Part shown: positions 15,101 through 28,700 of the stretch, in pieces
Layout: each line of letters begins with the position of its first letter
Numbering within the stretch: the first letter of the stretch is position 1
Assembly: GCA_013398295.1 (NCBI GenBank)
Contig: VZSF01000012.1
Span: 62,001 to 126,000, forward strand
Direction of reading: 5' to 3'
Origin: Chionis minor
Lineage: Eukaryota > Chordata > Aves > Charadriiformes > Chionididae
Length of the DNA stretch: 64,000 nucleotides
Program-made: the position numbers and the translations under genes
Notes under the pieces: generated by a model
What the model saw: the letters and a program-made list of their open reading frames with translations, nothing else
Database searches by the model: none
Told to the model about the DNA's origin: nothing

Positions 15101-18100
15101 ATTGAAGGGGGGGCAGTGGGAAAGTACAACATTACTTTCTAGCAGTCCAATATATTTTATTTTCATGTTCTAGTCAGGAAAAAAATGGTATTTTTAAAAA
15201 TGCCTTTCTCTAAATACCTTAGCACATACTTTCTTATTTGTTATATGGCCAAATTTTGATGAGATTAAGGACTAGATTAAAAAAGCTCTGACATACCTAC
15301 ATATCACATCTAGCTAATCTGTTTTGACTGTTACGACAATCTCACTAGGCATCTGCAGAACTTCAGAAATCTGGCCACGTGGAAAATGGGGTTTGGATCC
15401 ACAGAGCCTATCAAGTATTTGTTGGGCTCCCCCCCTCAAAAGCTTCCATTTTGGTAAGTAAAAAATAAGGTTGATGTGTTATAGGGGGTCTAATGCATTT
15501 AGGTAGAAGAATTAAACAAAAAGAAAACAGGGGTTGGGGGGAGAGAGAGAAAAAGGTTCAGTCATTAATGAAATTCTCTGGTCAAAACTAATGGCATTGC
15601 TCCATTGACTTCAGGAAAGCAAATTTGGGCCATGAATTGCAATAGGAAGAAGAGAATAAAAGCATATCATCTGAACAAGACATATATGTAGTCAGAGACG
15701 GATGCTACTCTATTTTAGCATGTTGCATTTATGAGCCAAACCCAGGGCTGCAATTACCTGAGTGCTCCTTATTTGAGTGTGAATTAAGTTTTCTAATAGC
15801 TTTTACTAGTTAGTGCAGAACAGAGCAGTGCTTGTTTACATCAATACACTGGCTTAGACGATATTCCAAAGAAATGCCAAATGGCAGGACTAAAGAGCCA
15901 TAGAGGGCAAGGAGGAGGAAGATGACTTGTGTATGCAATTAGAATTGCAGAGAAAATTAAACAAACAGAACATAATTACCAGGTTGGTATTTAGCCTGTA
16001 AACAGGCTATAATATACCTCCTTTTACAAACAACTTCAAAAAAATAATCTGATGTAAACTCTTTAACATACTGCAAATAATTACATTCTTGGATTTCCTT
16101 TAATCTCACACGTGTGGGACTTAAACTTAGAGTAAGGCGCCTGTGGTTTGAAGCTGATTTGTTGAACTTATCTGTATCAGATAGTCACCGACACACCATT
16201 GTAAATTAGTCATGGCTAATTTGGTTATAGCTATGTTTTATCTCTTTGTTTTGCTTTGTTATGACATCCTCTCTCTCAGAATGAGCCCTATCCTCACTGT
16301 GTTTACTTTTCCAAATGTTCAAGATCTAGAGCAGAAGTGAACCCTATTCCCTTCACCTGAGCTGTGAGCACAAAGAACCATTTAGACTTCCAGCCATTTC
16401 CCAACCACTATTAACAAAGACAGGAAAACAACGATTTAACTCTTTTTTTCCTCCCCCCTGTCAAATCAAGCCTGCAGCCTCCGTCCCAGTCTTGGGATCT
16501 GTCAGTAAACTAACATTATTTTTTCAGTTTCCTCTTTTTGACTGAAGTCCTGAGCTTCCAGTCAAGTGGAGCAGAACAGAGTGATTTGGAGTTTTGCATT
16601 TAAAGCTCACACCAGTTTCCATGAAGAGACCTTGATATTGAAGTGAATTCAGTTCAACAGCCTTTTTAAGGGGACTCAGCTACAGACCCTCACTGGCTCT
16701 GTGGTAAGAGGTACTGGGCAACAGATCAGAGATAGAATTGAGTTTCTTCAATGACAGCTTCCTCTGATGAGACATTGATGGTCTTTATAGCATACAGTTT
16801 ATGTCGTTTACTATATTGTTCTATTCATTATATGTTCTTGTTGTAAAATGGGTCTATGTGTATTTTCTATGTATATTTTCAAAAATATTATTTTAATGAA
16901 AAGATGCAAGTTAATTGAGACTAACAGAATGACTCAAAACAAGATGGAGATTTGTTTCATTCCGGTTTCATCAATAAGTCACCTTGAACCATAATTTCTA
17001 TGTGCTTTCTGTGAATGGGGGAAAAGTGTTAAGTTAACTGTGTTTTTTTCCATACATAATAGAAATACAATAGGATTTAAACTTCCTAGCCTGCTGTTAG
17101 TAGTTCCTACTGATAGATCCACAAAGATGGATCCCACAAGACCCACGAAGGTACTTCACACAGACATCTCCCTGGATACAGCTTTTGGCAGACTGGGAGG
17201 TCTAATTGCCTTTTTTTTTCCCGACAAAATCAGTCAAGTGATAGCACTGCTCATTCATATACTGGAATTTGTAGTCTATAAATAGCTTATTATCTGATTT
17301 ACATACAGGTAGCTATCAAATGCGTTTCATCTGAGCAGTTGCAGTGATATTATCTGGCAGCCACTCAACCACTTAGATGTAAACCCACTGGGCTGAAGTT
17401 ACTTTAATCAGATGAAAAAGGGAAAAGAAACCCGTAAACTACCAACTCTCCCCAGCTCCTTGTTCCTGCCTACGTTGCTCTTCCATTTTGGTCAGCTGTC
17501 CGTTGAACATAGTCAGCTGCTTTGCTCAGTCACTTCACGGTCTGCATTTTCTATCTTCCAGCTAAGTAAGATAATACTGAAAAACAATCTCCCCCTTCCA
17601 GTTTGATTCGTTACTTACAGACACCTTCCTCTACTGATAGCATCTGCTTTTGTTTATACTCTGAGGAGCATGGTGACATAACAGAAAACAGCTTTTTTGT
17701 GTCTACACAATTCTGTATTCTGTTATCTCTATTAGGTTAAACCTCAGTTTCCCTTTTACAGTGGCCTATCAACAAAAGGTTATGAAAACCCATCAGCGCG
17801 AAGCTGTTCTGGCTTTTATTCTGCCCAATTCAGTGGCGAAATCCCTGTTGACTCAAATAACTGGCTCCAGTCCTGCATACATAAAGCCAGCTCTTTCCTA
17901 TTGGAGACAGAGAAGAGCACCACCAGTTTAGATATGGCCATGCCCGCTGTGCCAACCCTCTGTCTTCCTACCAGGGCAGGCCCCAGGAAGGCTCAGTGCT
18001 TTAGGGTGCTCTGGATGGGGTTCAGATGCTGAAATCCAGGCAGTTAGCGACAACCTAGCTGTCCCCTGGTCTCCATCCTCTTCCAGAAGGGTGCAGGTCT

Positions 18101-18979
18101 CCTGGAAGTTTTCCATCACATCCCAAGCCACACAGAAATGTCTTTGACACCTTGAAACATCTAAAATGGCACTAGGAGCCCATGGTTAAGCAATTGAATC
18201 CCACCTATGAGGTCCTTCAGAGCATACGGCCTTGGAGCCATGTGGAGGGGAGCAGGACAAATTCAAACAAGAGTCTTTTTCTTACCAACCTGCCTGGGGT
18301 CATCATGGCAGGACTGGGTGAGCTAGCTGAAGGCCACAGGGGGCTAATGCACAGGGACTGGTGCGTTGGGGAGGAGCCTCTGCAGCTGGGCACCACAAAT
18401 GACCAACTCACCCAATTCTCTGGAGTCCCCACACTACTCCGTACAGATTAACAGCCCTGACTTTTACTTCAGACAGCTGGATTTCAGGTAGACCTGCACC
18501 TTCATCAGTAGGTGTTTTCAGACTGAACAGAAGTGGCTGTTCCAGGGAGCCACTGTTTCCTTAGGAGGTGGCTTGACAACATGGTCTCCAGTCTCACTGG
18601 CTGCCACCGCCTCTCCTCCCTCTTGCCTGCACCCTCAACCAGCTGGCTCTTGCTGCTTGGTAGACCTTTGCTTCTCACCAACAAAGAGAAAACTACCTTT
18701 CCCACTCCAAAAGCAGGCATTTATATAGTTTTAAAGGCTGCAGTCAGTTCCAGGAAAGAGGGACCTAAGGATCAAGAGCTGCAGGTTGGTAGCACCGCAT
18801 TACTGGCTCTGCAGGACCAAGCCACCCCCTTTGAGACCCTCCCAGCTCAGGGTATCCTACCGCAGACTGCAAGAGCCTATGTCAGCCATCCCATTAGCAC
18901 ATGTTGATGAGCACCCCTCAGCAACATGGGTGCAGAGCTGTCATCTCTACACAGAGCTCAGGAAGGCAGAAGATACCAA
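3129..18979. other. Intergenic AT-rich stretch
   Basis: About 16 kb of mostly unique AT-rich sequence with no recognised exon. The longest frames (for example a 223-residue minus-strand frame at 9477-10148) have no domain and low-complexity or random composition. It contains a perfect small hairpin at 4141-4160, an (AAAAT)n tract and a splice-bounded 33-bp segment at 7899-7931, which I report as findings. Confidence 0.6.
5183..5203. repeat. (AAAAT)n microsatellite
   Basis: Four copies of an AATAA-type pentamer (AATAAAATAAAATAAAATAA) in intergenic DNA. Confidence 0.9.
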
Positions 18980-20120
18980 CAGCCCCAACTCCTTCTCCTC
19001 AGGGCTGCTCTCTGTCCAGCGTTTATTTGTCATTGGGATTGCCATGGCCCACGTGCAGGATCTTGCACTTGGCCTTGTTGAACTGCCTGAGGTTAGCATG
19101 GGCGCTCCTCTTAAGCCTGTCCAGGTCCCTCCAGATAGCATCTCTTCCCATCAGCGTGTTGACCGCACCACATAGCTTGGTGCCATCAGCAAACTTGTTG
19201 AGAGTGCACTCAATCCCACTTGTCCATGTCCTCAACAAAGATGTTAAACAGTACTGGTCCCAGTACCAATACCTGAGGAACAGCTCTTGGACCACTCAGT
19301 GGATAAGAAGTTGGCTGGATGGCCACACTCAAAGAGTTGCTTGTCAACAGCTTGATGTCCATCTGTTCAATCCACATCTCTCCAATTTAGAGATAAGGAT
19401 GTTGTATAGGACAGTGTCAAATGCTTTGCACAAGTCCAGGAAGGTGACATCGGTTGCTCTTCCCTTATCCACCAACACTATAATGCTGTCACAGAAGGCC
19501 ACCCAGTTTGTCAGGCACAATTTGCCCTTAGCTGGCTGCCACCAATCACCTCATTATTTGCCATGTGCCTTAGCATAGTTTCCAGAAGGCAGCTCCTGGA
19601 AGCTCCGTGATCTTGCCAGTCACAGAGGTGAGACTGACTAGCCTGCAGTTCCCTGGGTCTTCCTTCCCCCCACCTCCCCCCCTTTTTAAAAACAGGAATT
19701 ATATTTCCCCTTTTCCAGTCAGCAGGAACTACACTGGACTGCCATGACTTCTCAAACATGATCGATAGTGGCTTAGCAACTTCATCTGCCAGTTCACTCA
19801 GTACCCATGGGTGAATCTCATCAGGTCCCATGGAATTGTGCACCTTCATTCCTTAGATTGTCTCAAACCTGGTCTTCTCCTACAGTGGGTATTTTCTCAT
19901 TCTGCCAGTCCCTGCCTTTGTCTTCTGCAACTTGGGTAGTGCAGCTAGAGCATTTGCCAGTGAAGAGTGAGGTAAAAAAGTCATTAAGTACCCCAGTCTT
20001 CTCCATGTCCCAGATGTCAGGTATTCCGTTTCCTTCCAGAGCAGGCTCACATTTTCCCTAGCCTTCCTTTTATCACTAATGTACCTATAGAAGCTTTTCT
20101 TGTTGCCCTTTTTCCTCTTC
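18980..20120 (-). mobile_element. Internal CR1 LINE fragment with reverse-transcriptase remnants
   Basis: Minus-strand frames in pieces read as CR1 ORF2. From the 5' side they are SFYRYISDKRK, then MGPDEIHPWVLSELADEVA and SIMFEKSWQSSVVPADWKRG, and later CTLNKFADGTKLCGAVNT, FNKAKCKILHVGHGNP and WTESSPEEKELGLL. The catalytic FADD motif is FADG here, and several frameshifts break the frame, so it is dead. Both the CR1 5' region and the characteristic 3' tail are missing, so this is an internal fragment. Plus-strand open frames across it (for example 18901-19578) are antisense shadows. Confidence 0.9.
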
Positions 20121-23100
20121 CTTGCTTCAGTAGGAGAGTTTTCTCCATTTCAGTAGAACGCAACTGGCTGCCATGGAAAAGAGGCTGAAGCAGGTGTTTC
20201 CCAGTCCATCTTGCCAACCCAGCACCTCCATGTTTCAGAGGAGGCAGGGGCTTGAGTTTTACTGTAGAGATAGTGGAGAGGTCCTGCTGACCAAACTGCT
20301 CTTTGAACTCCTCATTCTCTCTCCTGTATCCTTAAAGAAAGACTCCTGCAGAGGCGGCCTCTAGACCAAGTATCAAGTACAAAACCACTACTGAAGTGCA
20401 GATATCTGGGTCCAACCTCAGCTGACACCTTGTGCCTGTTCAGAGTCCTTCTGCTGCTGCCTAGGTAAGCCCACCTCTAGCCTAGATGTGGACCTCTGTT
20501 TTAGCTCCTCTCTAATCCTGACTCAGTTAGCTGTTCATCTGCAAGTCTGGGAAATCTTGTGGGTTTAATAAAAAAACAACACTCATTTTGTCAGGGCCCT
20601 TCAATGAGAACAATCATTCAGCCACCCACGCCTATCAGCTAACTGTGTTTTGCCAGACGTCAAAAACACAGGCAAGCCTGATCCACCAATGCTTTCAGTC
20701 TAACCTTTGCCTAGGAGGAGTTCAGGGAAGCCCATGTGTTTTCAGACTGCATTAATGCCCACTTCTTGGCTTACTAAGGTACATGTTTTCCTGTGTCCAT
20801 CTGCTCGTCGCATCCAAATAACTTTCTTTACTGAGTCTCTGTCTGACACAGGGCCAGAAGCTCTACAAACACATTGGCTTATGGGGGCAGAACATCTTGT
20901 TTCAGTTTTACTGACACAGCAATCAGCAGCTGAAATACTCTTTCCATGTTCCCAGCTCTTCCTCATGTGAGAAACTTCAGGAGGGGGAGGTATAATAATA
21001 GGTCAGGTGTGAAGCGTACTCAGGGTAAGGGTAAAAAGGAATTATAGTCATAAGTATTTAAAAAGAGCTCAGCAATCAAAAGTACGTGAGTTAGAAAGGA
21101 GTTGCCTGCATGAGTTGAAGAGACATCATTGAAATGCCTCACAAGTGTAATGTAAGACAAAATGAAACTCACTGGTAAAGAAAGTGAAGTTTACCATGAC
21201 CTGTGAACTGATGGGGTCTGATAAAACAAAAGTATGAAATTTAGTAGCTGCAAATGAAGTCTCTAATTCATGAGGTGAAGCACATCATAAGTTGAAGGCT
21301 ACAGAGTCCATTTTACCTTATGTTTTGTGCGGTTCTTTTACAAAGTACTTTGTCATCTGTTGAAACCACAGATAACCTGACGCTACCTGTTAGAGCTAGA
21401 CAAACGGTCACCAGCTCAATATGTACAAACATACAGCAATTTTTCCACTTTGAAAGGGAAAAAACATTCTTTTCTAATTTCTAAATACTAGACAGCTGGC
21501 CACAGTTAAAGCACCATCTAGTACTTTCTGGTTAGCCTTACTTAAACACATATTTGTAATTTTCAAAACCTAAACTGTAGTTACAGAGTTATGATGGTAT
21601 CCATTACACTGGTGCTTTTTTATCATTATTACAACTTCTGCCCAAAATGTTGGCAGTATTAAGACAATTCAGCAGCATGTAATTTAACTTACCTCGCATC
21701 CAGAGATGAGGGTGGTCCCTCTGATGAGGTCTGAGGTCACTGATGGGGCAGGTTCAGAGAAAGTTACTCTTGCCTTTGCCAGGTTCAGTCTGAGTAGGGG
21801 AACCCAAAGGCATTTCCCTTTTATCAGCTCTCCCCCACCACCACTGCACCACACCTCGCTCATGTGAGAGCCATCAGCCATCAGCAAAACAAAGGAGCTA
21901 ATCACCATCTCAGTAATCAACTTGCAAAGGTCATTCTGCAAGAATTGCCAGGACAAGATATTTATCAGCCATGGTGTCAGTTAATACCGCTTTTCTTTCA
22001 TTTTATTTTTTTTTTAAATTTAAATGTGATGAGGGGATCACTTGCCATCAGAGCAGTACCATGCCAGACTCAATCTTGGTGTGATCATAAAATAACAGTG
22101 CTTTGCCCTAAGGGGATCTCAAACACTTTGCATACTGTTAAATCCCATATTGCACTGTGGTGCCATGTGAGTCATCACACACTGGCTGGTGACCTGCTCC
22201 TCTCGCCCCAGAGTGGAGGAACTCTTCTAGCCCAGTCACCGTTGATGAAGCAAAGGGGAGCGAGTTGTGACTCCTATCTCCTTGCTCCTCATGGTCGATG
22301 GCTCAGTGAAATGATGAGATTACTAGAGCCACTAGCAGATCACAGAATTATAGGATGCTTTAGGTTGGAAGGGACCTTAGAGATCATATAGTTCCAATGT
22401 GTAAGTGAAGGCATGGAGGGGGTGGATATGATAGACCTAGTTACTAGAATAGCATCAAACAGCCTGGAGCCTTAATCCTCACTTTTCATCACTAACAAAC
22501 ATCATTCCGGCATGAGTTGGGGCATATCTCAATGATATAATCATAAAAATTACAAGTTGTTCATAGTTACCTACATGACATTTAGTTAGCCTAGTTCAGT
22601 GATGAAGCACAGTTCCAGAGAAGAGCCGTTCTTGTGCTTCTGGACTCCAATCTAGCCCAAGAGTGACCAGCACTGGTTGCAGGAGGGGAGGGAAAGTCCC
22701 ACCTTGCTGTTGTTCAAAGCTCTAGGTTTTCCAATGGGGCAAGCCAGCTCTGCCAGTTGCCTTTTAACACAGGCAGACCCCTAATATCTTCTAAGAACCT
22801 GACTGTAGGAGGAGTTCGGGGGAGGCCATGCTATTTGGTGTCAAGTGAAAACATGTTACTAATTGGACATGGGAATTAGTGCAGGCAATGTGTCTGCAAG
22901 TGGTTGAGACTCCATGAGGCAGCTCCCCACATCCCTGACGCCGTGTCCCTTTGCTGCAACACGTTGGTCTGGGCCCGTGATGAGGGACTGGCCCGTTGTT
23001 TCAGCAATACTGGTAAAAGTGTCACCCATGACCGAAGCTTGCAAAGATCGTGGCGAGTCCCCCAAACAGCCAAGTAGGCCTGAAGAATAGCGGCAGGTAT

Positions 23101-25025
23101 CAGCCAGTTCTCTCATCTGCAGCACCCCCATGCCCCCCGTCCCCCAAGAAACCTGCAGAAAAACAGATCTGGAAGCAGAAGCAAGAAAGTATGTTCCTCT
23201 CCTGTGCTCACATTGCTTCCCTGCGTCGGCCACCATCAGCAGGGATTTAACCTGGATCCTCTGACCCACCATAGTCAAAGCGTGATTGATTCACATACTC
23301 TGTCTGCCACAGATGCAGAAAGCTCAGCAACCCCCTGTGCGGCCTCTGTCTTCCCACAGGGAGTGACAAAATACCATCCCAAGTGGGAATATCTTACAGA
23401 AAAGGGCTTTTGAGTCTTCTCTGTGGCCCCGTGCTTCATATTGGCTCTTGCGTCTTGAAGTGATGAGGTACACATGGGCTTAATTGTAAGAAATAAATTT
23501 AAAAGCGGGTGGCCATAAACTGTCCCGTGCGGGTGTTGTCCCCCGTGGCATAATCTAGATGTGATACAGAGTGCCACGGTAAAACCTTTGGGGTATGACA
23601 GGACGGCATGCCTGCCTCTGGCTGCGGGGACCCCAAGATAGGTTTTCTCTCTGCAGCTCTTCACGATCTCTCCTCTGGATCTGGTGGACATGTTTAACTT
23701 CAATTGCTCAGTTACAATTAAACACTCAGTGCCAGAAGAAAAAGAAAAAGAGGGATGCAGGGAGTGAAAATAAGGAGAAGAGAATCCAATAAAGGGAAAG
23801 GGAGAGGGAAAAAAAAATTATGAAATAGGATAAGGTGAAAGCAAAAAAAAGGGCTCATTACAGAACAGATAGAGCATTCTTAGCCACAGCAGGAATGAAA
23901 AATCTTTCATCAGATCAATGATTTTGGAGACTTTGGTGGGTGTACTTTATGTCTCTCTTGTCTAGTAGCAGCAATTTCCACGCAGCCTCACACCTCCTGC
24001 GCTCACCACAGGCAGCAGGGAACAAAGACGCTCAGAAAGCAGGAGTGATGTTGGGAAGGGCTTTGGTATTCCTGGCCCTCGCAGAGCAGGGAGGACCATT
24101 CAGCGACAGGCCAGAGGGGTAATTTGAGGGAAGGGCGTCCTCCACAGGCACGCGGGGCCGCCCGGGGAGCCCCGGCCGTGGTGACGGGCAGAAGCCGAGG
24201 TGCGCCGAGGGCAGGGGAGGGTGCGGGACTGCCGGCAGGCTGGTTGGAAACCTCAGCCAAAAGTCGGGACCCCGAGATATAAATCAGACTCTGGTCCCTC
24301 TCGCTCCTCCTCCTTAGGAGAAACGGTATTTCTTAACTAATGGCTAAGGGCATGCTGGCCAACCAGAAGTGGCTCTGGCACTTTTGTCAAACTCTGTTGG
24401 CTTCAGACTCAGCCAAGAGAGACCGATCAGTGCTATTTTCGAGGGCGACTGACTGCACACCCTTGGAATGAGCATCCTTGGGAGACCTCAGCTGACATCT
24501 TTTAAAGAGCCAGCAAAAATCCCAACTTAGAGAAGAATTTTATTTTTGTTTCCCTCTTTCGGAGAGAATGGTCTTTTCCACAAATTGAAAGGAGTATGTT
24601 TAATTAGTTCTGACTGCGTGTTAAACATACTAAAAACCAAAAGCAAAGTGGCAACCAATGGACACAAACTCAATCCTTGCTGTGGAAAACAAATACCGTT
24701 TCAAATGAGAAGACATAATGTCAAGACCATAGGTATGTCCACAGTAGTCAAAAATTGCAGAATGCTTTCCTAAGCATATTTTTATTTTCTCAAAAAGAAA
24801 AAAGAAATACTAAGGACAACACTTATTTGATTTTACTGAATTCCAACAGCCTGGTCTTAAATTCTGCTCGCAACTACCCGAGATTCATTTTGAACCTCCA
24901 AAAATAAGTTACTCTGCTGTCCTTAGCATTGTTTGCTTATTTTGAGATGCACTAGATCATTATGCAGAAAGTGGATGAAAGTGCAGTTTTTCCACTGTGT
25001 GAATATTTTTTCCTGCTGTTCTTGC
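20121..25025. other. Intergenic stretch between CR1 fragment and solo LTR
   Basis: Unique sequence apart from the short CR1 tail at 22340. A GATCTCAAACACTTTGCAT block near 22110 resembles the old MIR/L2 pattern but is too short to call. A CpG cluster lies at 24141-24240. A 175-residue plus-strand frame (21864-22391) shows no domain. Confidence 0.55.
22340..22397 (-). mobile_element. Short CR1 3' tail fragment
   Basis: About 58 bp matching the avian CR1 3' end on the minus strand: CACAGAATTATAGGATG, then TTAGGTTGGAAGGGACC and an AGATCAT block. The plus-strand open frame ending at 22391 runs into it by chance. Confidence 0.75.
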
Positions 25026-25741
25026 TGTTCTGGTTTGAGGTAAAACAGAACCAATTTTATGTTCAGTAACTTGACTTTGCAGCTCGGACTCTTCTAACTA
25101 ACTGAACCCTCTGAAATTAACAGCATATTTGCAGAAACTGCTTGCTCTCAGAGTGGTAAGACCAACGTAGTTGATGCCGAGGAACTGTATGGAGAGGGGT
25201 TCTTGCTTATACTTATTGCTATAACACCCCAGGGCAGACAACTTTGTTATTTGCCCGGTCGGAGGGTCTGAAGCAGAAAAGTGTAGAGGGGTCTCACCTG
25301 TGGGGAGGAGCAGACAGGACAGGTGACCCAAAACTGACCCAGAGGGTATTCCATCCCATCTGCATCATGCTCAGTATAAAAGCTGAGGGATCAAAGGGTC
25401 AGCCCCCTTTCTTCAATGGCCAGCATCCGAGGAAAACTCTGTCTGTCTGCCTTTCATCCTGATCCAGAATCCAGATCCAGAGTCCAGTTCCCATCTGTCC
25501 AGTCTGGGACTTTCCCCATGCCTGCCAGTGATGTGGTCATCATCCTGGGAGCTTGATACTGGTTTTGTATATACTGTATATATTTTACTATTTTTCTCTT
25601 TATTTTATTATTAATATTTCATTAAAGTAGTTTAGGTTTTTTCTAAACTCATAAGTCTCTCTCCCTCCTCTCCTTGAAGAGAGAGGTGGGGGAGAGCATC
25701 TGCTGTTCACTTCAGTAGCCAGTCTGGCCCAAACCACGGCA
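25026..25741 (+). mobile_element. Solo LTR of an avian endogenous retrovirus family
   Basis: A 716-bp block starting TGTTCTGGTTTGAGG and ending GGCCCAAACCACGGCA. The two ends form an imperfect inverted repeat (TG...TGGTTTG versus CAAACCA...CA), as retroviral LTRs do. A TATAAA box is at 25375-25380 and an ATTAAA poly(A)-type signal at 25621-25626, in the order expected for plus orientation. A CT-rich stretch with TCTCTCTCCCTCCTCTCC follows. No internal viral genes adjoin it, so it is a solo LTR. The flanking bases show no clear target-site duplication. Confidence 0.78.
25375..25380 (+). promoter_or_regulatory. TATA box of the solo LTR
   Basis: TATAAA within GCTCAGTATAAAAGCTGAGG, about 350 bp into the LTR. 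It is in the right place to start transcription in the plus direction, antisense to FBLN1. Activity is unknown. Confidence 0.5.
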
Positions 25742-28700
25742 CTCACAAATAGTATCCTCACAATTCATTAGCAAAAAAAGTTAAATGAAACAGACTGGAG
25801 CGGGGACGGTGACGATGATGACAGGGACACAACCAAACAATTTGCTACGTTAGGTCTTCCTTTTAAACTGATATCTAATACAGCACATGGATCGTATACA
25901 ACAGACAAGATAATTTTCCAGACACTTTACAATCTCATTTAGACCCAGACAAAATGCAGACAAGGCATTGCACTTACTGCAAGCGAGCCGGCATCCCTCG
26001 GCCATTTTCTGTAGAGGAAGAGCGAGCAGTATCTTACATTCACCAAAGCTCTCTGAAATAAGTCACGGAGACACCACGTAAGGGGAATTACTGCTGGAGA
26101 GGATGTGGAGGAATCTGTGCTCATACGACACGTACGGCAAGGTGGGACCCTGAGTCCCACCAGGACATACACAGGCTGCTGCGGGCGGTGGGCTGTGAGC
26201 CCTGGGACTTCCCATGGAGTTGGCCTCTGGAAAGCCTGGCTGTCAAGGGTTGCAGGGCCCACGGGGAGCTAGATGGGCTGCATCCAGCCACCAAACCTGT
26301 GGCGCGTTGCCCACTCGTGTGGGGGCTCTCAAATGCCACGGCATCTCACGCTGTGTGGCACCCAGCGTAGCAAACGCCAGGGACATCCCCACAGGACACC
26401 TGGGTTTTGACTTCACGTGGAAGTAAGCTAGAGTAGTCAATATGCCTTTCTCAAAATCCTTGTAGTGCTACTGGCTGTCTCGCATAGGGAATTTATAAAC
26501 TATTTCTTGCCAATGTGCAAGTCTTGTTTCTGCAACCTATAAAAGCGGTCGCTCTGATTTGCCTGGTCTCTCGCAACTTCCTCCACATATTTTCCTTGCT
26601 CTTCAGTTTCTCCATTACCATCAAATTTATTTGCCCATAATGACACCTGCGAGGGTACCAAGTCCTGTTGCAGCCCTGAATGCACCAAGAAGCTCTAATG
26701 AGCACGAGCAAACTGTAGCAGCCTTTCTCTGTAACCCTCCCCAGCAGCTGCTTCCCCCAGCTCCTCCTGGGGGCTTGGCCACCGGTGGTCCAGGACAGCT
26801 CTGACGTGGGGCAGCTCAGTGATGCTGGGATGGTCACTGTGGGGGAAGTGGTGTGAGGAAGGGCTGCCGGAAGCCTCAGCTGGGGTCTGCATGCATCCAT
26901 TTGGGAGCTGCATCGGGGCCCTCAGCCCTGGTCCTCGCCTGAGCTGTGCTGCACGTGTGCTGTACCCAACCATGTCAACCATGGCCAACCATGGCCAGTC
27001 CTCCCCATGGCCTGGGCTCGGCCTTGGCGCTTCCAGCAGCAGCAGCAATGTGGTGTTTTCCAGGCCAGGCTTTGAAGTCTTGGATTCAGATGGCCAGTAA
27101 ATTCACCAAGCTGTCACATAAGATTATCGTCGTGTTCAAAAAGGATACCATCTGGCAACATATTTAACAGGGACAGCACTAAGTGTGTCACGCTTGCTTC
27201 TGATGAAATGAATTTTTACCCAGCTGCCTCTAAACCTGGAATTTAACACGAAAAACTCAGAATGAGCTTCCCCTGGCTCACCTGTTAAAAGCAATTGCTC
27301 CCCACTGGGCAGCAGGTAGACTTTGCTGCAATTTCACGGGAAGTTTGGAATATACATGACATTAAAATGGCTCAGTACGTAACCTACCTGATTGCAAAGG
27401 GAGCTGATCCTTTGTTTAACTTCTGTGAAGGACTACCTACCTGGGAAAGCCTGGGATCCCACAGGCATCATCCCTGGGGTGGGCTTCTTGTCCAGTGGCA
27501 TTAGTGATCTTGCCAGTGTCAAGAACGGGAGACTTTAGAGACGAGCGGTCGAGCTCAGGTGGGTAAGATAAAGCCAATATGGTCACGGCACGAACATCAT
27601 CTCCATTCCAGCACGTGTGAATTGCTCCTCGGGCATCAGCATTTCTTGTTCTAAGGAGCCTACTTAGCAAGTTACAGCTAATGCACACATATATGCAATT
27701 TTCTTATGCAATATGGATTCACACTACCACAAAATACAGAAAAGACATGTGTCAGCATCCCTGAAAAAGCTGTTTATGGAATACTAAATCCAAGCTGCTG
27801 AAACTTTGCAAAAGAATCACTAGAGGCTACCTTCACAGAAAACGTTTCTAAGAACCCCTCCTCTTTTTTTCTGCTACAGCTGGCACCCGCTATTGTCTGC
27901 ATCAATAACATTTTCACAAACAGGCCAAAAAACCAAATACTCATTTAAAAAAATAAAGGTAGTGGGATCACATTCACTGATGAGCAGAGCATGTTCTATG
28001 TGTTCAGTGGAACAAACAGTGTATTTAAATATCTTCTGACACTGGCTCCTGAAGGAGTTGTCTTCACAGTGGTACCTACATACTACCTGATAGAAGACAG
28101 CCAGTATTGAATTGGTGGCTTTGTGCCGCTCTTCAGAATTAGATATTAAATAATAATTGCAGTCACTTCAGTTACCCGTATGGATGTTTTTAACTGCCTT
28201 GAAATATAGGCTGTCACACACATACACTTATTAATTCAAGTACAGGTCATTACAAAGAGCTATTGTATTTAATCTGGAAAATGCCTCTGTTTTAATTCCT
28301 TTATACCAGCGTGGATGTAAGAACACAACTGCACTGAGCCTGCTTCCATAAAAAGCGGAGTCTGTCGTGTGTCGGTCACACTGGTATAACCCACTTTGCT
28401 CCAGAAGTCAGCTTGTGCCATGCTTTTCACTCCACCCCACATCGCAGGCGGCAGGAGATTTCATCGGGGCCACGTCTGCAGCACCGAGTGATTGCACGTG
28501 TTGAGGCAGTGAAGCAGTCACCAACGGGATGGGCGATGTGGATAATACAATATTTTTTCATGGGCCCAACTCAGGCGTAGTGTGATTTCGCAGTTGAGAC
28601 GGGAACGCATCAGTGCTGCACGAGCTCCAAAAAATGGACGTATTCACAGTGCTGACAAGCAGTTTGCCATGTTGGAGTGTTACAGTCAGTCACCAGCGGC

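Noticed and set aside
18901..19578. 225-residue plus-strand open frame
   Set aside because: It is the antisense strand of the CR1 reverse-transcriptase fragment.
21864..22391. 175-residue plus-strand frame
   Set aside because: Ends inside a CR1 tail and shows no domain; chance frame.
26695..27048. 117-residue minus-strand frame in a GC-rich stretch
   Set aside because: Frames are open on both strands at once, as expected from GC-rich DNA poor in stop codons; no domain.
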